DNA of 64,000 nt from Acidobacteriota bacterium (GTDB lineage Bacteria > Acidobacteriota > Thermoanaerobaculia > Multivoradales > Multivoraceae), in assembly GCA_028875725.1 (NCBI GenBank), contig JAPPCR010000014.1, positions 1 through 64,000 of the forward strand, read 5' to 3'. Each line of letters opens with the position of its first letter. The first letter of the stretch is position 1. The position numbers were made by a program, and so were the translations under genes. Below are positions 25,527-35,608 of this stretch, piece after piece. The notes beneath the pieces are model-generated. The model did no database searches. It was not told the origin of the DNA and saw nothing but the letters and a program-made list of their open reading frames with translations.

Positions 25527-26600
25527 TTACTCTCCGCCGGAGCTCTGGGGCTGGTCGTACTCCGACTCGAGCAGGCGGGCGCCGCGCAGGACGTTGCCCA
25601 TCGCGTAGTTGCCTTCGTGGCAGGCGTACTCGTAGACCAGGCTGTCCTTCGCCTGCCACGTGTACTCGCCCGCCCAGGGCGCCGTCCAGGAGTTCGGGTC
25701 GTCGACGCGGAAGTGGTAGAGCAGGTTCCCGTCCTCGCTCCGGCTGAAGCGCTCCTCCACCACCATCGTCTCACTGCCCCCGGGCAGGCCGGTCTGGTTG
25801 CGGAAGTTGCGGGTGGTGACGACCAGGGTGTCGCCGTCCCAGTGGCCGACGCCGTCGCCGAGCCACCAGTTGATCCCGTCGGGACCGTGCTCGCCGTCGA
25901 TGGGGATGATCCGCGCGTCGTGGACCATCTCCGCCATGATGACGACGTGGTTCTCGGTCTGCATGATCCGCGCGTAGTTGTTGTACAGGCTGGGCAGCAG
26001 CGGCGGTCCGCCGACGAAACCGAGCAGGCAGCGCTCGGCCAGCGCCAGGGTCTCGGGACCGTCGAACGGGCCGGGGCCGTCCTGGTCCAGCCAGGAGGCG
26101 GTTCCGTCGTTGTTGTGAATGAATGACGCGAAGTTCGTCGCCATCCGGCGCATGGCCGCGGGCGTCATCGCGGGGCGCCGGCCGTTCTTCGGCTCGTAGA
26201 TGATCGACGTGCGGAACTTGCCGTCCACGATCACCGCCTCGGAGCCGGGGTCGATCCAGAACGCGTTGTAGCCCCCGACGCCGCCGCCGCCGAAGCGGTT
26301 GTCGCCGTCGCCGCCCTTCTTGGGCGCGGTCCGATCGGCGCCGCCGCCCTTTCGATCCTCTTCGAGGGACCGCCAGAGCCTGTCCCTTTCCTCTTCCATC
26401 TCCTTCGCCTGCTCCGGCGTCAGGTAGAGGTTGTCGCCGTACTGCGGCGGGCGATCGACGGGAGTGATCGTGCCTGCATCGTAGACGCCCGACAGGTCGG
26501 GCTTGCCGTTCGGCATCCGCTTGATGCCGTCTCCGTCGGCGGCGAGCGCCGGGAGGCCGACGAGAAACAGGGCGAGCGAGAAGAGGGTGAGCTTGCGCAT
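25527..26600 (-). CDS. Secreted protein of unknown function, GKPDLSG family
   Basis: A 357-residue secreted protein with signal TLFSLALFLVGLPALAADG and then RMPNGKPDLSGVYD, a start shared by large families of secreted proteins in Acidobacteriota and relatives. Later patches include NAFWIDPGSEAVIVDGKFRT, NYARIMQTENHVVIMAEMVH and WWLGDGVGHWDGDTLVV. A Gly/Lys-rich low-complexity stretch lies near residues 75-100. Start ATG 26600 is set by the signal peptide. No enzymatic motif is seen. Confidence 0.75.
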   Translation of the reverse strand: MRKLTLFSLALFLVGLPALAADGDGIKRMPNGKPDLSGVYDAGTITPVDRPPQYGDNLYLTPEQAKEMEEERDRLWRSLEEDRKGGGADRTAPKKGGDGDNRFGGGGVGGYNAFWIDPGSEAVIVDGKFRTSIIYEPKNGRRPAMTPAAMRRMATNFASFIHNNDGTASWLDQDGPGPFDGPETLALAERCLLGFVGGPPLLPSLYNNYARIMQTENHVVIMAEMVHDARIIPIDGEHGPDGINWWLGDGVGHWDGDTLVVTTRNFRNQTGLPGGSETMVVEERFSRSEDGNLLYHFRVDDPNSWTAPWAGEYTWQAKDSLVYEYACHEGNYAMGNVLRGARLLESEYDQPQSSGGE

Positions 26601-26632
26601 GGCTTGAGTCCTTGTTCGGGAAGAATGGACCG

Positions 26633-27271
26633 ATGCTTGAAGGGACCCGAATCCTAGCAGCCGCGGGCACACAGAGGGCGCGTCTCTTGGCGGCCGTCGG
26701 CTTCTGCTCGTCGGTTCTGGCGCTCCCCGGGGCCGCGCGGCCGCAGGAGCCGGTCGATCCGGCGGTCGAACGGGTCGAACTGAACGGCCAGTCGTACGAC
26801 GTGCCGCCGCCGTGGCGGGGCAACCGCATCGAGGAGGCCACCGACCCGGCGGAACTCGTGAAGGTGCCCGCCGAACTGACCGGAGAACTCGGCATCTACG
26901 TCACCCCGGAAGCGCGTGACGCCGTCGTCGCGATGGCCGCAGCCGCCCGGGAACAGGGAATCCGGCTGGAAGTGGACTCGGGTTTCCGCAGCTACGGCTT
27001 TCAGAAGAGGGTCCTGGAAGGCCTGCTGGTGGACGGACGGCCGTTCCTCAACGCCGTCCGCTGGACCGCGCCGCCCGGCTACTCCGAGCACGTCACCGGC
27101 CGCGCCCTCGACTTCGTGCCCAGCGACGCCGACTTCAAGGACACACCGGCGTACCAGTGGCTGAAGCGCCACGCCGCCGACTTCTGCTTCACCGAGAGCT
27201 ACCCGCTGGGCAACGCCGGCGGCTTCGACTGGGAACCGTGGCACTGGCGCTACGACGGCTGCGACGAGTAG
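26633..27271 (+). CDS. VanY-type D-alanyl-D-alanine carboxypeptidase
   Basis: A 212-residue LAS-family metallopeptidase, probably acting on peptidoglycan stem peptides outside the cytoplasm. An N-terminal hydrophobic stretch serves as signal. Motifs are VDSGFRSYGFQ, then SEHVTGRALDF with the zinc ligands His and Asp, then WEPWHWRY with the catalytic Glu and third zinc His. An in-frame TTG at 26612 is a possible earlier start. Only 32 bp separate it from the divergent gene. Confidence 0.85.
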   Translation: MLEGTRILAAAGTQRARLLAAVGFCSSVLALPGAARPQEPVDPAVERVELNGQSYDVPPPWRGNRIEEATDPAELVKVPAELTGELGIYVTPEARDAVVAMAAAAREQGIRLEVDSGFRSYGFQKRVLEGLLVDGRPFLNAVRWTAPPGYSEHVTGRALDFVPSDADFKDTPAYQWLKRHAADFCFTESYPLGNAGGFDWEPWHWRYDGCDE

Positions 27272-27325
27272 CGTCGGCCGCCGGGCGAAGCGCCCGCCAT
27301 CTCCCCATCGCACAGGAGCACATCC

Positions 27326-27769
27326 ATGCCGACCTTCGAGAACGACGTCTACCCGCAGGACTCCGAACAGATCGCCGCGATGCAGGAGCCTGGCCCCGAA
27401 GGACCGATCTACATGGTCAATCTGCTGAAGTTCAAGGAGAAGGCCGAATACAGCGACGGCCGCGAAACGGACCTGACCGGGCGCGAGGCCTACCAGATCT
27501 ACGGTCAGGCCGTGTCCAGAATCATCCAGGACTTCGGCGGCCACATCGTCTTCGCCGCCGACGTGACGCATCTCTCCCTCGGCCGGGTCGACGAACTCTG
27601 GGACGAGGTGGCGATCGCCTGCTATCCCAACCGCGCCGCCCTGGTCGCGATGTCGACGTCGGAACCCTGGCGCAAGGCCGGCGTCCACCGCGAGGCGGGG
27701 CTGGCCGGTCAGTTGAACATCGAGACGGTGCTGATGCCGGGGTTCGAGGGGGTTGCGCTGGCCGGCTAG
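27326..27769 (+). CDS. DUF1330-like protein
   Basis: A 147-residue small soluble protein with the dimeric alpha/beta barrel look of DUF1330: IYMVNLLKFKEKAEY, a middle segment with VSRIIQDFGGHIVFAADV, then ELWDEVAIACYPNRAALVAM. CAGGAG lies nine bases before ATG. Function unknown; the fold is shared with monooxygenases and EthD-like proteins. Precedes the aldehyde dehydrogenase by 60 bp on the same strand. Confidence 0.7.
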   Translation: MPTFENDVYPQDSEQIAAMQEPGPEGPIYMVNLLKFKEKAEYSDGRETDLTGREAYQIYGQAVSRIIQDFGGHIVFAADVTHLSLGRVDELWDEVAIACYPNRAALVAMSTSEPWRKAGVHREAGLAGQLNIETVLMPGFEGVALAG

Positions 27770-27829
27770 CGGCGGCCGGCGCCTCGATGTGGCGCCTCGC
27801 TAGTAGGCTGCAAGCAGGAGAACGCAGTC

Positions 27830-29317
<1,488 letters not shown>

Positions 29318-29326
29318 CGGGCACCC

Positions 29327-29501
29327 GCCTGCCTGGGTCCGGGGGGAGGGTCCCCATCGGACGCTCGCGCTCTCTCAGTTCAGGGAAGGTCAGCGCTCGC
29401 TTCGGTCGGCTGCGCTCCGGTCAGGCGGCGTTAGCTGACAGTGCGTTGCCCGTCGCTTGCCTCCAGCCCGCTGGGGACCCTCCCCCCGGACCCAGGCAGG
29501 C
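29327..29501. mobile_element. MITE-like element with perfect 30-bp inverted ends
   Basis: The arms at 29327-29356 (begins GCCTGCCTGGGTCCGGGG) and 29472-29501 (ends CGGACCCAGGCAGGC) are exact reverse complements over 30 bp and enclose 115 bp with no coding frame. The element fills most of the 217-bp gap between two convergent genes. No target-site duplication is obvious at its edges. It could be a non-autonomous transposable element or a long regulatory/terminating hairpin. Confidence 0.6.
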
Positions 29502-29534
29502 TGGATACCGTCGTCTTCCGATGGACGAGAGGGA

Positions 29535-29921
29535 CTAGTCGAAGGTCCACTCCCGGGGCTCCTTGCCCTCTTCGGGCTGGGCCTCGCGGACGACGATCGG
29601 TGGGGTCTCGCCCTGCTGGTACGTGAAGACGTACTTCAGGGCCTTGCGGTTCTCTTCGGGTACCGGGTCGACGTGGGTGGCGAGTTCCGGACCGTCGAAG
29701 ACGTTGATCTTGCAGAACTCCTCGGCCTGGCAGACGAACCTGGCCATCTGGACCCAAGCCTCCATCTGCGTGTCGGGCTCGACCCAGGCGCCGAACGAAA
29801 GGCCGGTCAGGCCGATGATGTTCAGCGGCGGCGGGGCGTCGCCTCGCTGCTGCGCCGGGGCTACGGCCGGGACGGAGAGGAGGAAGGCGATAGCGATCGC
29901 TACGGGCGCGCGTCGATTCAT
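29535..29921 (-). CDS. Small secreted hypothetical protein
   Basis: A 128-residue protein with signal VAIAIAFLLSVPAVAPAQ. The mature part has FVCQAEEFCKINVFDG (possible disulfide pair), ELATHVDPVPEENRKALKYV and a Glu/Pro-rich end. ATG 29921 overlaps the stop of the carboxylesterase by 4 bp, so it is coupled to that gene. No known domain is seen. Confidence 0.65.
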   Translation of the reverse strand: MNRRAPVAIAIAFLLSVPAVAPAQQRGDAPPPLNIIGLTGLSFGAWVEPDTQMEAWVQMARFVCQAEEFCKINVFDGPELATHVDPVPEENRKALKYVFTYQQGETPPIVVREAQPEEGKEPREWTFD

Positions 29922-31519
29922 GGCTGGGTCACCTCGAAGAAACGATCCCATAATGCCATGCGCTCTCGGTGGAGGTGGCTGCCGGCCTCGATCATCGATC
30001 CGAACTCGAGGTGCCGGGCCGTGTCCGGCTTGAACTCCGGCCATGCCGGCAGGCCTGAGCCGCCGAGCGGATTCGGGTCGCCGCTTGAGGCGAAGGCAAC
30101 CCAGTAGCCGGAGATCGCCTCGGCGAGTTCGTGGTCTTCCTCCGCGTACTCGAAGTCCAGCTTGTCCAGGTTGTCGAACGCGTAGGCGATCTCGGCCGCG
30201 TGGTAGGCGCCGTAGTAGTCCTTCTCGGGGTGTGGCGGGGCATGGCTGAAGAAGTACAGCCAGGCCGGCGAGGGCACGGTCTCCGAGAGCATCGCCCAGG
30301 TCTTCATGTGCCAGGCGAACACGCGGTCGGAGAACGCGTCGATGAAGGCGCGCCTTGCCGCCGCGTCATCCGGCACCGGATAAGCCTCGAAGAACTCCTC
30401 CGCCACATCGGGGAACTGGCTCTTGACCAGGAACTCGACCCCGGACTTGTTCGACGGGAGCATGCGGCCCATCAGGCTGGTCGCCTCGTCGCGGTTCGAT
30501 CCGACCAGCACCGGCACGTCCGCCTGCTCGCCGGCCCGGTAGATCTCGGCGACCTGCTTCGGCAGCACCCAGCCGTCCACGTTCGGTCTGGTCGCGAAGG
30601 CGCCCTGCTTCGAGGCCTCGGCGAGGATCGCCCCGGCGTCCAGTTCGCGCAGGCGGGCGGCCGCGTCCTCGCCCTCGACGCCGAGCCGCTTCGCGAAGGC
30701 CTCGCCCGCGCTCTCGGCCGAGCCGTCCTCTGAGGAGCGAAGCACCGGCAGGCCGTCGAAGAAGCCGCCGCTCTGGCCGATCGCCCGCTGGAACAGGCCG
30801 CGCGCCAGGGGCGAAGCCTGCAGCACGTTGACGCTCCAGGCGCCCGCCGATTCGCCGAAGATCGTCACCCGGTCCGGGTCGCCGCCGAAGGTCGCGATGT
30901 TGTCCCGCACCCACTCGAGGGCGAGGATCTGGTCCAGGACGCCGTAGTTGCCTGATGTGCCCTGGTCGGACTCGGCCGACAGGGCCGGGTGCGCTAGATA
31001 GCCGAAAGCGCCGAGCCGGTAGTTCACCGTCACCACGACGACACCCTTCCGCGCCAGCGCCGTGCCGTCATAGAGGGGCAGCGAGCCCGACCCGCGGGTG
31101 AGCGCGCCGCCGTGGATCCAGGCCATCACCGGCAGGCGATCGCCCTCGTCGGCCGCGGTCCAGAGGTTGAGGTACAGGCAGTCTTCGCTCAGTTCCCCGA
31201 GGGGCTGGGCATAGAAGCCGCCCTCCCGGTAGGGCGCCTGCATGCAGGACGGCGGCTCGAAGAGAGCGTCGATGGGCAGTCGCCCGGGGATCGCCGGTTG
31301 GGGCGGTCTGAAGCGAAGGTCTCCGACCGGCGGTTCGGCGTAGGGAACGCCGAGGAACACCCGGACGGAGTCGTCGTCCTCGGAGTCGTAGCCGATGACG
31401 TAGCCGCTCGACGTCGCCCTCACCAGTTGCGGCAGGGTTTGGGCGCCGGCGGCGGCGACGGCCAGCAAGAGCGTAAAGGCCAGAACCCAGCCGAGACGAC
31501 CGCGCACGGAAACACTCAT
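29918..31519 (-). CDS. Type B carboxylesterase, secreted
   Basis: A 533-residue carboxylesterase/para-nitrobenzyl esterase with signal WVLAFTLLLAVAAAGAQ. Family marks are FLGVPYAEPPVGDLRF near residue 50, EDCLYLNLWT, MAWIHGGALTRGS (oxyanion hole) and VTIFGESAGAWS (nucleophile Ser). GSNRDEATSL likely holds the acidic member and YYGAYHAAEIAYAF the His. It cleaves carboxylic esters in the periplasm. Confidence 0.9.
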   Translation of the reverse strand: MSVSVRGRLGWVLAFTLLLAVAAAGAQTLPQLVRATSSGYVIGYDSEDDDSVRVFLGVPYAEPPVGDLRFRPPQPAIPGRLPIDALFEPPSCMQAPYREGGFYAQPLGELSEDCLYLNLWTAADEGDRLPVMAWIHGGALTRGSGSLPLYDGTALARKGVVVVTVNYRLGAFGYLAHPALSAESDQGTSGNYGVLDQILALEWVRDNIATFGGDPDRVTIFGESAGAWSVNVLQASPLARGLFQRAIGQSGGFFDGLPVLRSSEDGSAESAGEAFAKRLGVEGEDAAARLRELDAGAILAEASKQGAFATRPNVDGWVLPKQVAEIYRAGEQADVPVLVGSNRDEATSLMGRMLPSNKSGVEFLVKSQFPDVAEEFFEAYPVPDDAAARRAFIDAFSDRVFAWHMKTWAMLSETVPSPAWLYFFSHAPPHPEKDYYGAYHAAEIAYAFDNLDKLDFEYAEEDHELAEAISGYWVAFASSGDPNPLGGSGLPAWPEFKPDTARHLEFGSMIEAGSHLHRERMALWDRFFEVTQP

Positions 31520-31541
31520 CGGTCCGATTCTCCTCCTTCAG

Positions 31542-32795
31542 CTACTTTGCGACATCGTAGGACGTCAGCGACTCCTGATCGCGGATGTAGAACGCCCCGT
31601 TGGCGACCACTGGGTGGGCCCAACTGGGGCCGCCGCGATCCTCGATCTCGAACCGGCCCCGCTCCTGGTAGCCCTCCGGCGTGGCGACCGCCAGACCGAC
31701 CTTGTTGCGCTCGCTCAGCAGGAAGAGCTTGCCGTCGGCCATCACCAGGGAACCCTTGCCGACGCTCCGGGCTCGCCAGTGGACCTCTCCCGTCCTGGCG
31801 TCAACCGCGGTGAGCGCCGGACCGAAGAAGCTGTAGAGAGTCCCCTCGTGAGCGATGACGCCGCCGTGGTGGTTCTGAAGGCGGGTTCCGAAGTACGCCT
31901 CCTCGCTGTGGAAGGACCCGCCCTCATTCTCCGCGGTGATCGCGAGCGCTCCCCCGCCGATGCCGTAGGACGCCGTGTAGAAGACCAGGTTGTCCTCCAG
32001 CACCGGAGTCGTGATGTTGATGGCGTTCACCGTCGACGGCCTCTCGTAGCGCCAGAGCAGCTCCCCGTCTTCGGCGCGAACGCCGACGCCGGCCTCCCCC
32101 GTGAACCCGAGGAGCACCTCGGTCCCCGCGATCTCACGCAGGATGAGTGACGAGTACGAGGCCACGTCACCGAGTTCGCTCGAACGCCAGATCGTGCTGC
32201 CGTCGGCCGCCGAGAGTGCGGCGATCGCGCCCTTCCTGCCGCCCGGCATGACGAAGACACGATCCCGCACGACCAGGGGGGACTCGCTGATGCCCCAGTG
32301 GGTGTTCGGGCTGCCAAAGCGGTCCAGCATGTTGAACTGCCAGACCACTTCGCCCGAGTCCTTCGCGATCTTCGCCACCTCGCCCATTCCGTTCAGAACG
32401 AAGAGCGAATCGCCATGGACGGTCGGCACCGAACGCGGACCGTCGCCCCTGTCCGGGTGGTCGTAGAGGGGGCCTAGCGTCCGTACCCAGACGTCGCTGC
32501 CGTCGCCGGCCCGCAGACGGAAGACGGCGCTCTGGCCGTCTCGGGTCCCCTGGACGTAGATCGCATCGCCCTCGACGGCGACGGTCCCGTAGCCCTGACC
32601 GAGCGTCTCGATCTGCCAGTTGACGGCGGGGCCCTCCGGCGGCCACTCGTCGAGCAGGCCGGTCTCGGTCGAGATCCCGGCGCGATCCGGCCCGCGCCAC
32701 TGCAGCCAGTCGTCGGCGTGCGTTGCCGTCGCGAATCCGGCGGCGAACACGGCCGCAACGAACACCTGTGTACCCCTGCTGAACATATGCGCCAT
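31542..32795 (-). CDS. PQQ-like beta-propeller repeat protein, secreted
   Basis: A 417-residue periplasmic propeller. Signal FVAAVFAAGFATATHA is followed by DWLQWRGPDRAGIS, the usual opening of this BamB/PQQ-like group, and at least five repeats with the AxDGSTIWR or ARTGEVHWR tryptophan-docking pattern. No calcium/PQQ catalytic Asp is obvious, so it is more likely a binding or scaffold protein than a quinoprotein dehydrogenase. It follows its own -10-like TATAAT at 32836-32831. Confidence 0.82.
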   Translation of the reverse strand: MAHMFSRGTQVFVAAVFAAGFATATHADDWLQWRGPDRAGISTETGLLDEWPPEGPAVNWQIETLGQGYGTVAVEGDAIYVQGTRDGQSAVFRLRAGDGSDVWVRTLGPLYDHPDRGDGPRSVPTVHGDSLFVLNGMGEVAKIAKDSGEVVWQFNMLDRFGSPNTHWGISESPLVVRDRVFVMPGGRKGAIAALSAADGSTIWRSSELGDVASYSSLILREIAGTEVLLGFTGEAGVGVRAEDGELLWRYERPSTVNAINITTPVLEDNLVFYTASYGIGGGALAITAENEGGSFHSEEAYFGTRLQNHHGGVIAHEGTLYSFFGPALTAVDARTGEVHWRARSVGKGSLVMADGKLFLLSERNKVGLAVATPEGYQERGRFEIEDRGGPSWAHPVVANGAFYIRDQESLTSYDVAK

Positions 32796-32808
32796 GACCG
32801 CTCCTCAG

Positions 32809-32838
32809 ATTTACTGGCTGGCTGGCCAGCATTATACT
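32809..32838. promoter_or_regulatory. Overlapping divergent promoters
   Basis: Plus strand: TTTACT (32810-32815), 17 bp, TATACT (32833-32838), pointing at the Rossmann-fold gene. Minus strand: a perfect TATAAT (32836-32831) about 36 bp before the propeller gene start, without a good -35. The spacer holds the GCTGGCTGGCCAGC partial palindrome, a possible operator. Confidence 0.4.
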
Positions 32839-32937
32839 GACCGGCCGCGAGCCGGATCGTACTCGCTCGGGTTTCGCTGCTGAGCGGAATACGGGATCCA
32901 GGGACGCCGCCTGACGGCGAAGCAGAAAGTAGGTCGA

Positions 32938-33630
32938 GTGCAAGGCGACAACCCGAAGCTCAAGGCCGTGGTCTTTGGGCCGACGGGCCTGGTCGGCATG
33001 GGCGTCACCCGGGCATGGCTCGACGATCCCCGGGTCGCCGAGGTGCGCGCGGTTGCCCGGCGTCCATTGCCGTACTCCGCGCCCGGCCTGCGCCCGGTGG
33101 AGTGCCGGGACTTCCTGGACCTCGCACCGCTTCGCCAGAGTCTCGAGGGAGTCGACGCGGTGTGCTATTGCCTGGGGCGGTCCTCGAGCGAGGTTCGGGA
33201 CCCGGCCGAGTACCGCCGGATGACGTACGACTTTGCCCTCGCGGCCGGACGAGCGGTGCTCGCGGCGAGCCCGAACGCGACCTTCCACTTCGTCAGTGGC
33301 TCGGGCACGAGCCTCGAGAGCCGGATGAACTGGGCCCGCGTCAAGGCGGAAACCGAGCAGGCCCTGAGCGAACTCGGACTTGGCGGCTGCGTCTGCTGGC
33401 GGCCCGCCGGCATCCTCCACGAGGTGAAGCCCGACCGCATGACGGCGTACCACCGCATGGGCGCCGCGATGGGGGCCCTGCTCCGCGCGTTTCGGTCGCT
33501 CACCGTTGGCAACCGGGCGATCGGCGAGGCGATGCTCCAGGCGACGCTGGACGGACGCCGTGAGGGGATCCTCGAGAACCGGGAGATTCGCGACCTGGCC
33601 GACGGATATCGTGCGCGCTCACGGGACTGA
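32938..33630 (+). CDS. NAD(P)-binding Rossmann-fold (atypical SDR) protein
   Basis: A 230-residue protein from GTG 32938. The N-terminus VVFGPTGLVGMGVTRAWL carries the GxTGLVG dinucleotide loop of extended/atypical SDRs related to TIP30/YwnB. FVSGSGTSLE stands where the catalytic Ser region should be; a YxxxK is not present (WARVKAETE keeps only the Lys), so a classic reductase mechanism is doubtful. It lies 19 bp upstream of the LLM gene. Confidence 0.75.
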   Translation: MQGDNPKLKAVVFGPTGLVGMGVTRAWLDDPRVAEVRAVARRPLPYSAPGLRPVECRDFLDLAPLRQSLEGVDAVCYCLGRSSSEVRDPAEYRRMTYDFALAAGRAVLAASPNATFHFVSGSGTSLESRMNWARVKAETEQALSELGLGGCVCWRPAGILHEVKPDRMTAYHRMGAAMGALLRAFRSLTVGNRAIGEAMLQATLDGRREGILENREIRDLADGYRARSRD

Positions 33631-33649
33631 GCAGGAAGGAAGACGCCCA

Positions 33650-34717
33650 ATGGAGTTCTGGACCGCAACCGTCGCCGCGCCGACCCGGAGTGCCGAGTTC
33701 GCCCGTCAGGCGGAGGCCAGGGGCTGGGACGGCATGAACGTCGTCGACTCGCAGAACCTCTCCGGCGATCCCTACGTTTGCCTCGCGCTCGGCGCCACAG
33801 CGACGGAGACGCTGCGGGTGGCGACATCGGTGACAAATCCGGTCACCCGCCACCCGGCGACGACGGCCTCGTCGGCGCTCTCGGTTCAGCGGGTGTCGCG
33901 GGGCCGCATGGTCCTGGGCATAGGTCGCGGCGACAGCGCGCTGGCGCACCTTGGCCGCGCGCCTGCCCGCCTCGGCTGGTTCGAGGACTACCTCGTCGTC
34001 CTGCAGACCTACCTGCGCGGCGAGGAGGTGGACTTCGAGAACACGGGGATTGCGGACGAGGCCGCGCCGCTCGCGGAGAAGCTGGGGCTGGCGCACGGGC
34101 CCTCCGCGAGCAGCATCCGCTGGATCGGCGACGGTCCGAAGGTCCCGGTCGAGGTCGCGGCCACAGGGCCCAAGGTGATCGGCATTGCCGCCCGTCAGGC
34201 CGACCGGGTCATGCTCGCCGTCGGCGCCGACCCGAAACGCATCGCCTGGGGAATCGAGACGGCGCGCAGCGCCGCCGCGGAAGCCGGCCGCGACCCGGAG
34301 TCGCTGGAGTTCGGCGCCTATGTGAACGTCGTCTGCTGCGACGATCCGGAGGTCGGCCGCGAACTCGGCCGTGCCTCCACCGGCCTCTTCGCCCGCTTCT
34401 CGGTCATGTACGGCGAGATCTCCGGCCCGGCCGACGAGCAGCAGACGGAGGTGTTCCGCAACATCCACGACCGCTACGACATGACCGCCCACGGCCGGGA
34501 GGGCGGGCAGCAGACGACCGCGCTCACGGACGAGTTCATCGACGGCTACGCGATCGTTGGCAGCCCCGAGCACTGCGCGGCCAGGCTCGAGGCTCTGCTC
34601 GACCTCGGGATCGAGAAGTTCGCGGTTGCCGGGCCGAACTTCCTGGCGCCGAGCGCTCCCGGCCGGGAAGCCGCGGGGCGGTTCACCGAAGACGTCCTGC
34701 CGCGGCTGCGGGCATAG
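33650..34717 (+). CDS. LLM-class flavin-dependent (F420-type) oxidoreductase, copy 1
   Basis: A 355-residue bacterial-luciferase-like TIM barrel. Marks are FARQAEARGWDGMNVVDSQN near the start, VTNPVTRHPATTASSALSVQ, GRMVLGIGRGDSALAHLG and the closing GSPEHCAARLEALLDLGIEK. This layout is nearest to the F420-dependent group (methylene-H4MPT-reductase-like). AGGAAGGA precedes ATG 33650. A second, diverged member lies at 35605-36681 on the opposite strand. Substrate unknown. Confidence 0.87.
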   Translation: MEFWTATVAAPTRSAEFARQAEARGWDGMNVVDSQNLSGDPYVCLALGATATETLRVATSVTNPVTRHPATTASSALSVQRVSRGRMVLGIGRGDSALAHLGRAPARLGWFEDYLVVLQTYLRGEEVDFENTGIADEAAPLAEKLGLAHGPSASSIRWIGDGPKVPVEVAATGPKVIGIAARQADRVMLAVGADPKRIAWGIETARSAAAEAGRDPESLEFGAYVNVVCCDDPEVGRELGRASTGLFARFSVMYGEISGPADEQQTEVFRNIHDRYDMTAHGREGGQQTTALTDEFIDGYAIVGSPEHCAARLEALLDLGIEKFAVAGPNFLAPSAPGREAAGRFTEDVLPRLRA

Positions 34718-34729
34718 GAGGCACGGAAC

Positions 34730-35608
34730 ATGGAAGTAGCCGGCACGTCGGCAGTCATCACCGGCGGCGGCAACGGCCTCGGCCGCGCCATCGCCCTCGC
34801 CCTGGCGCGGGACGGCGCGAACGTCGCGGTCGCCGACGTGGAGCAGGACGCCGCGGAGAGCGTCGCGCGTGAGGTGGAAGCCCTCGGTGCCAAGGCGCTC
34901 GCGGCGCGCGTCGACGTGACCCGCGAGGAGGATCTCGAGCGCTTGGCCGACGACGCCTGGGCGGCCTTCGGTTCCGTCGAGCTCTTGTTCAACAACGCCG
35001 GCGTCGGCGCGGGCCGGGCGCCGGCCTACGGGTTCAGCGCCGACGACGTGCGCTGGATCCTCAGCGTGAACGTCGAAGGCGTGCTGAACGGCATCCGCGT
35101 GTTCGCGCCCCGCTTCATCGAGGGCGGCAGGGAGTCCCGCATCGTGAACACGGGCTCCGAGCACAGCCTGGGCATCCCGTTCCCCGGTTCCGCCGTCTAC
35201 ACCGCCTCGAAGCATGCTGTGCTCGCCATCTCCGATGTGCTGCGCGCGGAACTGCCCGAGCACGTCGGCGTCAGCGTCTTCTGCCCGGGCTGGGTGGCGA
35301 CGAGCATCTGGCGGTCCTCCGAGCGCCGACCCGCGCACCTCGGCGGACCCCAGGAGGCGAACCCGGCCGGAGGCAAGCTCAGCGCGGAGCACGCCATGTC
35401 CGCGGACGAGGCCGCCGACATGGTGCTCCAGCAGATCCGCGAAGACCGCTTCTACCTGCTGACCCATCCCCACGTCATCGACTACGCGCAAACCAGGTGG
35501 AACGACGTCGAGGCCGCGTTCGCCGAGCAGGCGCCCCGCTACGAGGGGGACGACAGGTACGACGTGGCGAAGGCGATCGCGCGGATCCGGGCGCAGCGAG
35601 CCGGCTAG
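34730..35608 (+). CDS. Short-chain dehydrogenase/reductase
   Basis: A 292-residue classical SDR: ITGGGNGLGRAIAL (TGxxxGxG), LFNNAGVGAG, NTGSEHSLG with the likely catalytic Ser, and YTASKHAVL for Tyr and Lys. GGAGG precedes ATG 34730, 12 bp after the LLM gene stop. The stop codon is shared in part with the convergent LLM gene: CTAG at 35605-35608 gives TAG on both strands. Confidence 0.9.
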   Translation: MEVAGTSAVITGGGNGLGRAIALALARDGANVAVADVEQDAAESVAREVEALGAKALAARVDVTREEDLERLADDAWAAFGSVELLFNNAGVGAGRAPAYGFSADDVRWILSVNVEGVLNGIRVFAPRFIEGGRESRIVNTGSEHSLGIPFPGSAVYTASKHAVLAISDVLRAELPEHVGVSVFCPGWVATSIWRSSERRPAHLGGPQEANPAGGKLSAEHAMSADEAADMVLQQIREDRFYLLTHPHVIDYAQTRWNDVEAAFAEQAPRYEGDDRYDVAKAIARIRAQRAG

